A DNA stretch of 64,000 nucleotides, from positions 5,030,501-5,094,500 of the forward strand of contig NZ_CP115484.1 in NCBI RefSeq assembly GCF_027627475.1, in the 5' to 3' direction. Positions 41,857-50,254 of the stretch are shown in pieces. The DNA comes from Paenibacillus sp. SYP-B4298. GTDB lineage: Bacteria > Bacillota > Bacilli > Paenibacillales > Paenibacillaceae. A model generated the notes under the pieces. That model had not been told where the DNA came from. It worked only from the letters and a program-made list of their open reading frames with translations, and did not search any database. Within the stretch, counting starts at the first letter, position 1. Each line of letters starts with the position of its first letter. Both the position numbers and the translations under genes were made by a program.

Positions 41857-41946
41857 TTACACCCCGATCCATTCTGCGATACGCCCTCCCCGCATAACAG
41901 CAACGAACCCCCTCTCTTCGCAAGTGCTGATGCTGATTCGCTTCAC
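41857..41946 (-). pseudogene. possible N-terminal fragment of an RNase E/G type gene
   Basis: A 29-residue reverse frame after GGAGGT begins VKRISISTCEERGFVAVM and ends in a stop after GGRIAEWIGV. The pattern (hydrophobic strand, Cys-Glu, then a strand and G-R-hydrophobic-A-E) resembles the first residues of Rne/Rng proteins. It could equally be chance. The rest of this 362-base gap (41742-42103) holds only the terminator. Confidence 0.2.
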
Positions 41947-42103
41947 ACCTCCAAGCACCAACGTCCAGTTAAGACTCATTAAAGGTTCTCGCTCTACTAT
42001 TATGCCAAGAGCCTCCGGGACAGGACAGTGGCCATGGTCAGCCGTCAGCGCGGCCTGAGGCTGCCGCCTGCCGGGAGCATCAGCATCCAAAGGAGTGAGC
42101 AGC

Positions 42104-43114
42104 ATGCTGCGACAACATAAGAGACGATTCATTCTTGCGATCCTGATTCTCGTCCTCCTGTGCACAATCCTATATAAGCTTGCCGACCGTTATCTCATCG
42201 AACACGTCGAGGTTATCGTCACACCTCATGCAGCTACTCCCTCGGCAGGCGATAACAGCGACAGAGCAAGCAACTCCAACTCCACCTCTTCCTCCTCTGC
42301 CGCTGGAGCACAGACGAACAATAGCTCTGTTACCGATACCGCCAAATGGGATGACTGGAGCTACGAGGACGCCAGCCAGACCATCTCCATCCGCAAGGTT
42401 GAGACCGGCTCTGGCTCGGATAAGATCACCTATTACGTAGCAGACGTCGTCTTCAATTCCACCACCAACCTGTGGACTGCCTTCGCCAAAAATGCCTTCG
42501 GCACGAACATCATCGCCAATACCTCAGAGATTGCAGCGAGCAACAACGCCATCTTTGCGATCAATGGTGATTATTACGGCTTCCGCGAGGATGGTGTGGT
42601 CATCCGCAATGGCACAGTGTACCGTGATGAACCAGCCAGAGAAGGACTGGTGCTGTATGAGGATGGCACAATGGATTCGTATGACGAGCTGTCGGTATCG
42701 GCTGAGAGCCTGCTCGCGAGCGGCGCCTCCAATACCTTCTCCTTCGGCCCGGCATTAGTGAAGGACGGCCAAGTTGCCGACGATCTGGACCGTGTGCGAA
42801 TCGACAACAACTTTGGCAACCGTTCGATCCAAAATGCTAATCCGCGGACAGGCATCGGCATGATTGCTCCCAACCATTATATATTTGTCGTTGTGGACGG
42901 ACGATCAGCCAACTACAGCAGGGGCATGACCTTGAACGAATTCGCAGAGCTGTTCCAGCAGCTTGGAGCGACCGAAGCCTACAATCTGGACGGCGGCGGG
43001 TCGTCGACGATGTATTTCATGGGCAGAGTCGTCAATAATCCGCTCGGCAGGGGCAAGGAACGCGGCGTCAGCGACATCATCTATATTCCACAAGCATCCA
43101 AGGAGGCGAACTGA
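42104..43114 (+). CDS. membrane-anchored phosphodiester glycosidase (NAGPA domain)
   Basis: A 336-residue protein with a membrane anchor at about 10-28, a Ser/Asn/Ala-rich linker to about 75, and an NAGPA/phosphodiester glycosidase domain. Visible family stretches are AINGDYYG, PRTGIGMI and the strongly conserved AYNLDGGGSSTMYF near the end. The domain would act outside the cell on a phosphodiester-linked glycan. AAAGGAG precedes the ATG at 42104. It is one base from the next gene, a glycosyltransferase, so they form an operon. Confidence 0.85.
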   Translation: MLRQHKRRFILAILILVLLCTILYKLADRYLIEHVEVIVTPHAATPSAGDNSDRASNSNSTSSSSAAGAQTNNSSVTDTAKWDDWSYEDASQTISIRKVETGSGSDKITYYVADVVFNSTTNLWTAFAKNAFGTNIIANTSEIAASNNAIFAINGDYYGFREDGVVIRNGTVYRDEPAREGLVLYEDGTMDSYDELSVSAESLLASGASNTFSFGPALVKDGQVADDLDRVRIDNNFGNRSIQNANPRTGIGMIAPNHYIFVVVDGRSANYSRGMTLNEFAELFQQLGATEAYNLDGGGSSTMYFMGRVVNNPLGRGKERGVSDIIYIPQASKEAN

Positions 43115-43115
43115 C

Positions 43116-44123
43116 ATGATGATTCTGATTCCTTCCTATGAGCCGGACAAGCGACTGGTCGACCTGGTGAAGCGCCTGAAGGAAACAACGAGGGCTCGAA
43201 TTATAGTGGTCGATGACGGGAGCGGGGAACGATACCAAGCGATATTTAATGAAGTCAGAGAGGCGGGATGCATCGTGCTGACGCATAGGAGCAACGAGGG
43301 TAAAGGCAGCGCACTGAAGACGGGTATCCGCTATGCACAGGAGCACGGAAGCAAGGGAATCGTGTGCGCGGACAGTGACGGCCAGCATCTGCCTGAGGAT
43401 ATTACTCGAATTATGCTGGCTGTGCACCGCCACCCGATGGCCATGGTGCTTGGCAGCAGACAGTTTACCGGCCACGTTCCGCTGCGCAGCCGCTTCGGCA
43501 ATTCGACCACTCGCTTCGTGTACAAGGCGGTAACCGGCACCTCTGTTCAAGACACCCAGACGGGGCTGCGCGGCTATCCGCCAGAGCTGCTCCCATGGCT
43601 GCTGCAGGTTCCAGGCGAGCGGTTTGAATATGAGATGAATATGCTGCTGGAGGCGCCGCAAGCGGGATACCCCATCGTGGAGGTGCCGATTGAAACGGTC
43701 TACCTGGAGGGCAACAAGTCCTCCCACTTCCGACCGTTGGCCGATTCAGCCCGAATCTACCTCCCGTTCCTGAAATTCTGCATGTCCTCCGGCTTCGCCG
43801 CCATGATCGACTTCATCCTGCTGCTTGTACTGCAATGGGCAACCGGCAGCCTGCTGGCAGCGGTGATCGGGGCGCGACTATGCAGCTCCATCTTCAACTA
43901 TATGATGAACCGCAACTATGTGTTTGCGCAGGGGAAGCTGTCGGCAGCTTACAAGTCCATGCCTAGATATTTCACTCTAGTCGTCATCATCATGCTGCTT
44001 AACTATGGGGTGCTCTCCTTGTTCCATGAGCAGCTCGCCGTGCCGATTATCATCGCCAAGCTGCTTACTGAAGTCCTGCTGTTTCTGTTCAGCTATTGGG
44101 CACAGCGGAGGTTCGTCTATTAG
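43116..44123 (+). CDS. family 2 glycosyltransferase fused to GtrA-like membrane domain
   Basis: A 335-residue protein. Residues 1-215 are a GT-A glycosyltransferase (MILIPSYEPDKRLVDLV, IIVVDDGSG, CADSDGQHLPED as the DxD-bearing segment, QDTQTGLRGYP as in dolichyl-phosphate mannosyltransferase-like enzymes). Residues about 220-335 are a four-helix GtrA domain ending YWAQRRFVY. It probably makes or flips a polyprenyl-phosphate sugar for surface glycan decoration. AGGAGG lies 9 bases before the first of two ATGs. The phosphodiester glycosidase gene is directly upstream. Confidence 0.87.
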   Translation: MMILIPSYEPDKRLVDLVKRLKETTRARIIVVDDGSGERYQAIFNEVREAGCIVLTHRSNEGKGSALKTGIRYAQEHGSKGIVCADSDGQHLPEDITRIMLAVHRHPMAMVLGSRQFTGHVPLRSRFGNSTTRFVYKAVTGTSVQDTQTGLRGYPPELLPWLLQVPGERFEYEMNMLLEAPQAGYPIVEVPIETVYLEGNKSSHFRPLADSARIYLPFLKFCMSSGFAAMIDFILLLVLQWATGSLLAAVIGARLCSSIFNYMMNRNYVFAQGKLSAAYKSMPRYFTLVVIIMLLNYGVLSLFHEQLAVPIIIAKLLTEVLLFLFSYWAQRRFVY

Positions 44124-44201
44124 AAGCCGTGACATCTGCCCAGGTCAGCTCGCCTGGCGAAGGCATACATTAACTTAACTTGGGATTAGGTGGTGAATGT
44201 C

Positions 44202-44996
44202 ATGGCACAGCATCGCAGGCACGCCGGCGCCATTCGGCGATCGGCTCCCTCCAGCGCATGGTTGAACCGAACCATTCAGCCTGGCTGGACATCGAACAAC
44301 TGGTCCGGCTACGCGATCCAGCGAAGGAAGCGCGGCTCATTCTACAGCATATCGGGCTGTTGGACAGTTCCTCGTATCAAGCCGGGCAAGACCAATCGCT
44401 ACGCTTCCTCCTGGATTGGCATCGACGGCTATACGAACTCTGCTCTGATTCAGACTGGCACCGAGCAAGAGGTAGAGAATGGAAAAACAGTCTATTACCC
44501 TTGGTGGGAGATTCTTCCCAATACGGAGACGAGAATCCCTTACCCCGTATCCCCTCTGGACAACATGTATGCAAAAATCACCCGACTCTCCAAGCGAAAA
44601 TGGATGATTGTACTGGCCAACAAAACGAAGGGCTGGGTATTTAAAACGATTCAAAGATACACGGGCCCAGGCCAATCGGCAGAGTGGATTATGGAGGCGC
44701 CAACCAACGGAGGCAGCATTGCAATTCTGGCCAATTATGGAACGATTACTTTCCGACGATGCCGCGTCAACGGGAGATCACCCGGACTGCGACGGACAGA
44801 TCGCGGCATTATGGTGCAGAACGGACGCACAGTATCCACGCCATCCTTACCCGGCAAGGGCAGGGACAACTTCACCATCGCATACGGCTCTCGCATCCCG
44901 CGCCCTCCGAAGCAGGGAACATGTAGATTCGAGCGAAAACGGCTGTCGCCATCCCAGGCGGGCAAAGCTTCGCTTCACGCAGAGGTAGAGTTTTGA
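44202..44996 (+). CDS. G1 family (eqolisin) glutamic peptidase
   Basis: A 264-residue protein matching the G1 beta-sandwich peptidase fold: SNNWSGYA, CWTVPRIKP, SSWIGIDGYTNSALIQTGTEQE with the catalytic Gln, YYPWWEILP, and the GPGQSAEWIMEAPT block with the catalytic Glu. These enzymes act at acidic pH and are best known from fungi, with scattered bacterial members. No signal peptide is evident, so the cellular site is unclear. AGGTGG precedes the ATG. The C-terminal 55 residues are very Arg-rich and unlike the family. An in-frame gene remnant follows its stop codon. Confidence 0.8.
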   Translation: MAQHRRHAGAIRRSAPSSAWLNRTIQPGWTSNNWSGYAIQRRKRGSFYSISGCWTVPRIKPGKTNRYASSWIGIDGYTNSALIQTGTEQEVENGKTVYYPWWEILPNTETRIPYPVSPLDNMYAKITRLSKRKWMIVLANKTKGWVFKTIQRYTGPGQSAEWIMEAPTNGGSIAILANYGTITFRRCRVNGRSPGLRRTDRGIMVQNGRTVSTPSLPGKGRDNFTIAYGSRIPRPPKQGTCRFERKRLSPSQAGKASLHAEVEF

Positions 44997-45103
44997 CCAG
45001 TACAGTACGACCAGCTCGGGGTGGGCACGACGTATAAGGAGGCGACCGATATCCTGGGCGGCGAGGACACGTCGATCAGCGAGTCGGACGACATGGCGCC
45101 GGA
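44997..45103 (+). pseudogene. remnant of a SmpA/BLIP-like (DUF3862 type) domain
   Basis: Directly after the peptidase stop codon and in the same frame, the sequence encodes QYDQLGVGTTYKEATDILGG followed by EDTSISESDD. This resembles the core repeat of small secreted SmpA/OmlA or DUF3862 proteins (x-G-M-T-Y-x-E-V-x-x-I-L-G-G). It has no start codon or ribosome site and ends against the 3' end of the convergent lipoprotein gene. It may be a lost C-terminal domain or a separate truncated gene. Confidence 0.5.
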
Positions 45104-46900
45104 TTACTGTTGCTGCTCCTGCTGCTCTGCCCACTCCGACGCCTCCTTCATCACCTTTCGTCCACCATTGTCCATCCATGCCTCCACGAAATCGTCGAAC
45201 GCCTCAATCGGCAGCTCGCCGGTCAGCAGCTTCAAGTAATAATCCTGCTCCAGACGCTGCAGCGCCGGCCAATACTGCTTGAACGCAGGGGTCTGGTCGA
45301 AGAATATGCTCTCCACCTTCGCCATCGGCTGCTTGCTGATCTCGCCCCCCAGCAGATAAGCCTGGGACATGCTCCACGCCTCCACATCCTTGCGAGGATT
45401 GTCCCGCTCGGACAAGACGCTCTCATAGAGCTCCCGCAGCTCTGGACCGAGCTCGGCGGCGTCGACCTGCTCAGACAGTGCCTTCAACAACAGGTCATGA
45501 CGCTTGATCACCGCATCCGGGTCATCGAGCAATAGATCAAATGGGAAATAATTTCTTAGCTGTACCCCCATCTGCTGGGCAGTCGAACGTAGGACGAAGG
45601 TCGCCTCATCTTCATCCACCTTATAACGCTCCAGAGCAGTCAACAGATGAAGCAGCTTCAGTGCTGCCTCCGGGTGAGCGTAATCCTTGCGGACGACCAG
45701 ATACCGATCCGTCACGGGAGCCGTCCGGGTGACAAACTGGCCGTCTTTGTCCCGAGGCGCCGCGTACACCTTCCATTCCGCCTTCGTATCCTTGGCGATG
45801 GTGGCGCTAAGCGGCCAGTAGGGCGCCCACCATGGTGCGAACAAAATTCCGATCTGATTCTGGTCGAGCAGATAGCCCGATTCCTTGCGCAGCATAAACT
45901 CCCGGTCAATCATGCCTTCCCGGTACCATCTGGCAAGCAGCTCAAGCGCCTGCTTCGCCTCCTGCTGAATGGAGCCGTAAACGACATAGCCCTCCTCGTT
46001 GCGGTACCAGCTCTTCGGAAAGGCATGAAAGGAGGAGAACACACTATCCAGACCGTAGACGCCGGTCTTGGTGTGATAGACTAAATTTTTATCCACAGGA
46101 ATGCCTAGCGTGTCGTTCACGTTGTTGCCATCGGGGTCACGCTCGATGAACGCCCGGGCAATCGTCTCGATATCCTCCAGCGTCGAGGGCGGCGCCAGCG
46201 CCAGCTTATCCATCCAATCCTGACGAACCCATAGATACATCGGAGCATCCGCCTCGATGCCGATATTGGGCAGCGCATACAGCCTGCCGTCGAAAGTCGC
46301 TTCCCTCAAGGCCTTCCCGTCTGTAGCATCATAGATCGAGCGAAGGAGCGAGGTCGAATACTGCGGGTACAGTTCGGTGAGGTCTGCGATCATATCCCGC
46401 TCCACCAGCGCGACAAGCTGCTCGCGATTCACAAGGAATACATCCGGCAGGTCGTGGCTTTGAATCGCCAGCTCCATCATAGCGTTGTATTGCTCATCCC
46501 CGCGCGCCTCCAGATCGTAGGTGATCACGATGCCTAGCTTGTTCTTTATATAACGGGTCATAAAGTTTTGGTCGCCCACTTCATGCTCCGGCAGCACAAT
46601 ATCCGAATACGAATAGGCCATCCTCATGCCGATCGGATTGTCGTAGGGCTGCTCGCCCTCCTCCAGCGACCGTGAGTCATGCGGGTCGCTGCCTGTCGTG
46701 CAGCCCACAGACACCAGCAGCAGGCCACACAAGAGCAGCCAGCCGATCCGCCGCCTCACGCTGCCCTGCTGCTTCATGGGCTGCCGCTTGACCCGCGGTT
46801 GTTGTGCACGCTTCTGATGCTGCTCCTGCTCCCCGATTCGTTGATTCATGATGCTTCCTGCACATCTTGCCTGCTTGTTTTCATGCAGCATTCCGCTCAT
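45104..46900 (-). CDS. extracellular solute-binding lipoprotein (second of the operon)
   Basis: Up to 598 residues. The lipobox VSVGC places the lipidated cysteine at C67, after an unusually long, basic, Gln-rich N-region if translation begins at the ATG at 46900, which overlaps the regulator stop as ATGA behind GGAGGG. An ATG at 46849 with AGGA would give a shorter N-region. The body is an LplA-like type 1 sugar-binding protein (FDGRLYALPNIG, VTDRYLVVRKD) and ends in a Gln-rich tail. Its place after YesM and YesN genes suggests ligand capture for uptake or for sensing. Confidence 0.82.
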   Translation of the reverse strand: MSGMLHENKQARCAGSIMNQRIGEQEQHQKRAQQPRVKRQPMKQQGSVRRRIGWLLLCGLLLVSVGCTTGSDPHDSRSLEEGEQPYDNPIGMRMAYSYSDIVLPEHEVGDQNFMTRYIKNKLGIVITYDLEARGDEQYNAMMELAIQSHDLPDVFLVNREQLVALVERDMIADLTELYPQYSTSLLRSIYDATDGKALREATFDGRLYALPNIGIEADAPMYLWVRQDWMDKLALAPPSTLEDIETIARAFIERDPDGNNVNDTLGIPVDKNLVYHTKTGVYGLDSVFSSFHAFPKSWYRNEEGYVVYGSIQQEAKQALELLARWYREGMIDREFMLRKESGYLLDQNQIGILFAPWWAPYWPLSATIAKDTKAEWKVYAAPRDKDGQFVTRTAPVTDRYLVVRKDYAHPEAALKLLHLLTALERYKVDEDEATFVLRSTAQQMGVQLRNYFPFDLLLDDPDAVIKRHDLLLKALSEQVDAAELGPELRELYESVLSERDNPRKDVEAWSMSQAYLLGGEISKQPMAKVESIFFDQTPAFKQYWPALQRLEQDYYLKLLTGELPIEAFDDFVEAWMDNGGRKVMKEASEWAEQQEQQQ

Positions 46901-48327
46901 TCACCCTCCACCTTGCCTGCCTGGTGACGGTTGCGGTATTCCTTAGGATACATACCGACTCGCTCCTTAAAGGTACGGCTAAAATGCTTATTATCGTAAA
47001 AGCCGACCGCACCGGATATTTCGTAGACGGACAGGCTGCTCTCCTGAAGTAGACGCTTCGCCTGATCAATTCGCATCCTGCGCAGCACCTCGCCAAAGGA
47101 GTAGCCAACGAGCTGCTTGAAGCACTGGCTGAAGTAGCTGCGGCTCATGCTTACAACATGCGCCACCTCATTCTGGGTCAAATTGTCGCACGCTTGCTGG
47201 CGCATAATATGCAACGCCCGGATCAGACACAGCGCCACCTCGCGCGAGAGCGGCAGGTCAGCCAGTCGCCGCTGCATGACTAGAGCCACCTCCGACAGGA
47301 GCCGCTCCAGCTCGCTCCAGCTCCACAAACCTTGCGGCCGCGCCACCTCCAACAGCCGCGCCTGCTCCTCAGCGCTCCACGCCATATAGTGCGCCCAATT
47401 CAGGCACAGCCCCTGCACCAGGCCACTCAGCCATGCCGGGGATGGACGCAGCTTGACGATCGTATCGCTCCACTCTGCCCATTCCTTGCCATGCAGCAGC
47501 CATCTGAACTGCTGCCATTCCGCCAGCAGCCTCTCCTGTTCGAGAGGATCATCTGCCTCACAGTGCAGGCTGACCAGCTCGTCGAGCGAGACGACCGCAG
47601 GGGGTGTCGGCCCCGCATAGAATAGCCAATGCTCCAGCCGCTGGCTGATCGCCCTCTCGGCCTCTTGCCTCGTCTGACCCTCACCCCCGGTGATCAGAAC
47701 AGCCTCCCAGCCCGAATGCAGCCCCATCGCCAGCTCATCCGCCCTCCAATGCGGACCCGCGCTGCCCTGGTGGCATATATACAGATGCGTGGAGAGTGGA
47801 AGCAGCGGCGCTCCCTCCGGCAGCAGATCCCGCAGCTCGCTCATGCCCTGGCTTCCCCTGCTACGAAACACCACAGCGCCAGAGAACTGGAGCTGACCCC
47901 GGATTGTCCCTGCCGCCGCACCGGCAGCAGGGAACACCCGGCTAGCCTCGCGTTGCAGTCTGCCCTGAATGCGCTTCATCGTCTCATCGACATTGTCCTT
48001 GTTCAGCAGCGTCTTCACAATATAGTCGATGGCCCCACGGCGTAATGCCTCCTGCACATAATCAAATTCATGATGGCACGTCAGAATAACGAACTGCACG
48101 GTGCCATAGCTCTGCTGCACCTGCTGCAGCAGCTCAAACCCCGTCATGCCCGGCATCGTAATATCGACAAACATAAGATCAATCCGCTGCTGCTCCAGAA
48201 GCTGGAGAGCTCGGCTGCCGTTAGCGGCCTCGCCGGTAATCTCGATGCCGTAGCTTTGCCAGTCGATGAGGGATATAAAGCCTTTGCGCACCAGCTTCTC
48301 ATCATCCACCACTATCGCATTAATCAT
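46897..48327 (-). CDS. YesN-type AraC family response regulator
   Basis: A 476-residue regulator: receiver domain with phosphorylated D55 in MFVDITMPG, a poorly conserved middle region of about 240 residues, and a C-terminal AraC double helix-turn-helix (VAHVVSMSRSYFSQCFKQ and ISGAVGFYDNKHFSRTFKE). It overlaps the kinase gene by 8 bases and the binding protein gene by 4 bases, so all three are translationally coupled. It probably activates the sugar transporter operon. Confidence 0.88.
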   Translation of the reverse strand: MINAIVVDDEKLVRKGFISLIDWQSYGIEITGEAANGSRALQLLEQQRIDLMFVDITMPGMTGFELLQQVQQSYGTVQFVILTCHHEFDYVQEALRRGAIDYIVKTLLNKDNVDETMKRIQGRLQREASRVFPAAGAAAGTIRGQLQFSGAVVFRSRGSQGMSELRDLLPEGAPLLPLSTHLYICHQGSAGPHWRADELAMGLHSGWEAVLITGGEGQTRQEAERAISQRLEHWLFYAGPTPPAVVSLDELVSLHCEADDPLEQERLLAEWQQFRWLLHGKEWAEWSDTIVKLRPSPAWLSGLVQGLCLNWAHYMAWSAEEQARLLEVARPQGLWSWSELERLLSEVALVMQRRLADLPLSREVALCLIRALHIMRQQACDNLTQNEVAHVVSMSRSYFSQCFKQLVGYSFGEVLRRMRIDQAKRLLQESSLSVYEISGAVGFYDNKHFSRTFKERVGMYPKEYRNRHQAGKVEGE

Positions 48328-50086
48328 AGCGTATCTCCTCCATTTTCACCGGAATGACAACAGATAGACAGGTGCCCCCACCTGGCGCACGCTCAATATG
48401 CAAGCGACTGGCCGAGCCGTAGCAGCGTTCGAGCAGCCGCTGCACATAGTTCAGGCCGATGCCCATGCCGAAGCTTTGCGCCTCGCCGGAGGGAGACAGT
48501 AATTGCCGGATTTTGTCCAGCTCCATGCCCGGCCCATTATCCTGAACCTTCAGCTCGACTTGCTCTCCGCGGATGGAGATCGTAATGTGAATGATGCTCT
48601 TCATCTCATGCTTGCCATGGTAGATCGCATTCTCCACCATCGGCTGCAGGAGGAAACGCGGCACGGGAATCGAGAGCGCCTCCGGTTCCACAGCGATGAT
48701 AAACTCCAGATCATCCTCATAGCGGATGCTCTGCAGATCGATATAATGGCGCAACGCCTCCAGCTCATCGCGGACGGTCACAATCAGACTCTGCTTGCCC
48801 ATATTGTAATGCAATATCCGCACTAGCAGCGTCACCACCCGGTCGATGTCATCCTGCCCGTTCGCACGAGCCATCCATTGCACCGAATTTAGCGTATTGT
48901 GTAGAAAATGCGGGTTAATCTGGCTGAGCAGCTTCTCCATTTCCAACCTCGATTTGTTGCGCTCGTTTTTGGCGATTTCGTCGATCAGCTCATTTACGGT
49001 ATTCTTCATCACCTGAAAATTGCTAAGCACCTGATCGAATTCCTCAATCTCCACCCGTCTAACCGGCGCCTCGCGTTCTCCGGTCATGCGCACAATCTCC
49101 CGGTTCACCTTGCGCAGCGACCCGTACACCCTGCGCCAGATCAGCATTGCAATCAGAATGGCTAAGCAGCAGGAGCCGAGAAACAGCAGTACGATGCGGC
49201 GCACCCATTCATCGATTTCATAGTTGAACACCTGCTTCTCCACCGCGGTTACCAGCTTCCAGCCCTGAACCGACTCATAGCCGAACAGGTAATGCTCTCC
49301 CCATTCCGCATCCGGCTGCTTCGCCTGCTCCCACTTCAGCTCCTCCTCTGCAAAAGGAGCCTCCCCCTCATCGGCAAACAGCACCTCATTCTGATCATTA
49401 ATCAGATAGTGGTAGACGGGCATCCCGTACCAGTTGCTGCTCATCAGCTTGCGGAAAATATTGTAGTTGGACTCCAGATAAATAAAGAGCGGCTGGCCTG
49501 CAGATGTCTTTACCTCGCGGAGCGAGGAGAAGACAATATTTTCGCTATTTTTGTATTGGGTACGATGGGGGCCGTAGTAAACGCTACCATTAAACTTGAC
49601 AAATACGGGCAGCTTCCCTAATTGAAAATCATCCCGTACCGATAGATTGGAGAACAGTATGGGCACATCCGCCTGTTCATTAATATAAGCCATCAAGCCC
49701 AGATTCGGGTTGGTGAAGTTGACCACATTCAGATTGTCCTCAATATTCATGCTCAGCTCGACCTTCTCTGTCATGCGATCCGTATTCAAGAAAGCGTTCA
49801 CCTTGGCCGCCGTCTGTCCATCCAAGGCAAATTGCTTGGATACGAAGTCCAGATTGCTCAGCAGGTTCTCAATTCCGGTCGCCTCCTGCTTCAGGCCAGC
49901 TTCGATACCCGTCTGGATCTTGTTCTTGAGAATGCCATGCATCGCCGTATAGGTATACCCTGCCAGCAGCGCCGACGGAACCAGACAGGCAATCATCAGA
50001 TAGATGACCAGGGTTCGCCTTAGCGTGCCGCGCTTGAAGGGATGCGCCATCTGGCGCAATAGCCGATTCCACCTTGAAGTCGCCAA
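48320..50086 (-). CDS. YesM-type sensor histidine kinase
   Basis: A 588-residue membrane kinase: membrane helices at about 28-48 and 285-310, a large extracellular dCache-like sensor between them, HAMP, the His_kinase motif QINPHFLHNTLNS with the phosphorylated His, and HATPase (VENAIYHG, DNGPGM, GMGIGLNYVQ). The start is TTG with GAGGAG 7 bases upstream; the first in-frame ATG 36 bases later has no site. It is paired with the YesN regulator downstream and senses an extracellular carbohydrate in known relatives. Confidence 0.87.
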   Translation of the reverse strand: MATSRWNRLLRQMAHPFKRGTLRRTLVIYLMIACLVPSALLAGYTYTAMHGILKNKIQTGIEAGLKQEATGIENLLSNLDFVSKQFALDGQTAAKVNAFLNTDRMTEKVELSMNIEDNLNVVNFTNPNLGLMAYINEQADVPILFSNLSVRDDFQLGKLPVFVKFNGSVYYGPHRTQYKNSENIVFSSLREVKTSAGQPLFIYLESNYNIFRKLMSSNWYGMPVYHYLINDQNEVLFADEGEAPFAEEELKWEQAKQPDAEWGEHYLFGYESVQGWKLVTAVEKQVFNYEIDEWVRRIVLLFLGSCCLAILIAMLIWRRVYGSLRKVNREIVRMTGEREAPVRRVEIEEFDQVLSNFQVMKNTVNELIDEIAKNERNKSRLEMEKLLSQINPHFLHNTLNSVQWMARANGQDDIDRVVTLLVRILHYNMGKQSLIVTVRDELEALRHYIDLQSIRYEDDLEFIIAVEPEALSIPVPRFLLQPMVENAIYHGKHEMKSIIHITISIRGEQVELKVQDNGPGMELDKIRQLLSPSGEAQSFGMGIGLNYVQRLLERCYGSASRLHIERAPGGGTCLSVVIPVKMEEIRYD

Positions 50087-50203
50087 CGTTTCGCTCCTCT
50101 ATATACGTAATCGCTTTCTTATTTGTCCGGGCGAAGCGCGAGCGCCGCCCTTGGCGGCAACAACACAGCAACGAAAAGCTTCGCAGAGCATGGCCCTCAT
50201 TCG

Positions 50204-50237
50204 AAAAAACGGAGGACTCCCGCAATGGAAGCCCTCC
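50204..50237 (-). terminator. terminator between the binding protein and the YesM kinase
   Basis: On the reverse strand GGAGGGCTTCC pairs with GGGAGTCCTCC and TTTTTT follows. It lies just after the solute-binding protein gene and may reduce read-through into the kinase genes. Confidence 0.75.
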
Positions 50238-50254
50238 ACAATCCCGCTATTTCC

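Noticed and set aside
44180-44988. Alternative forward frames over the G1 peptidase gene
   Set aside because: Only the frame from 44202 carries the eqolisin motifs and an appropriately spaced ribosome site.
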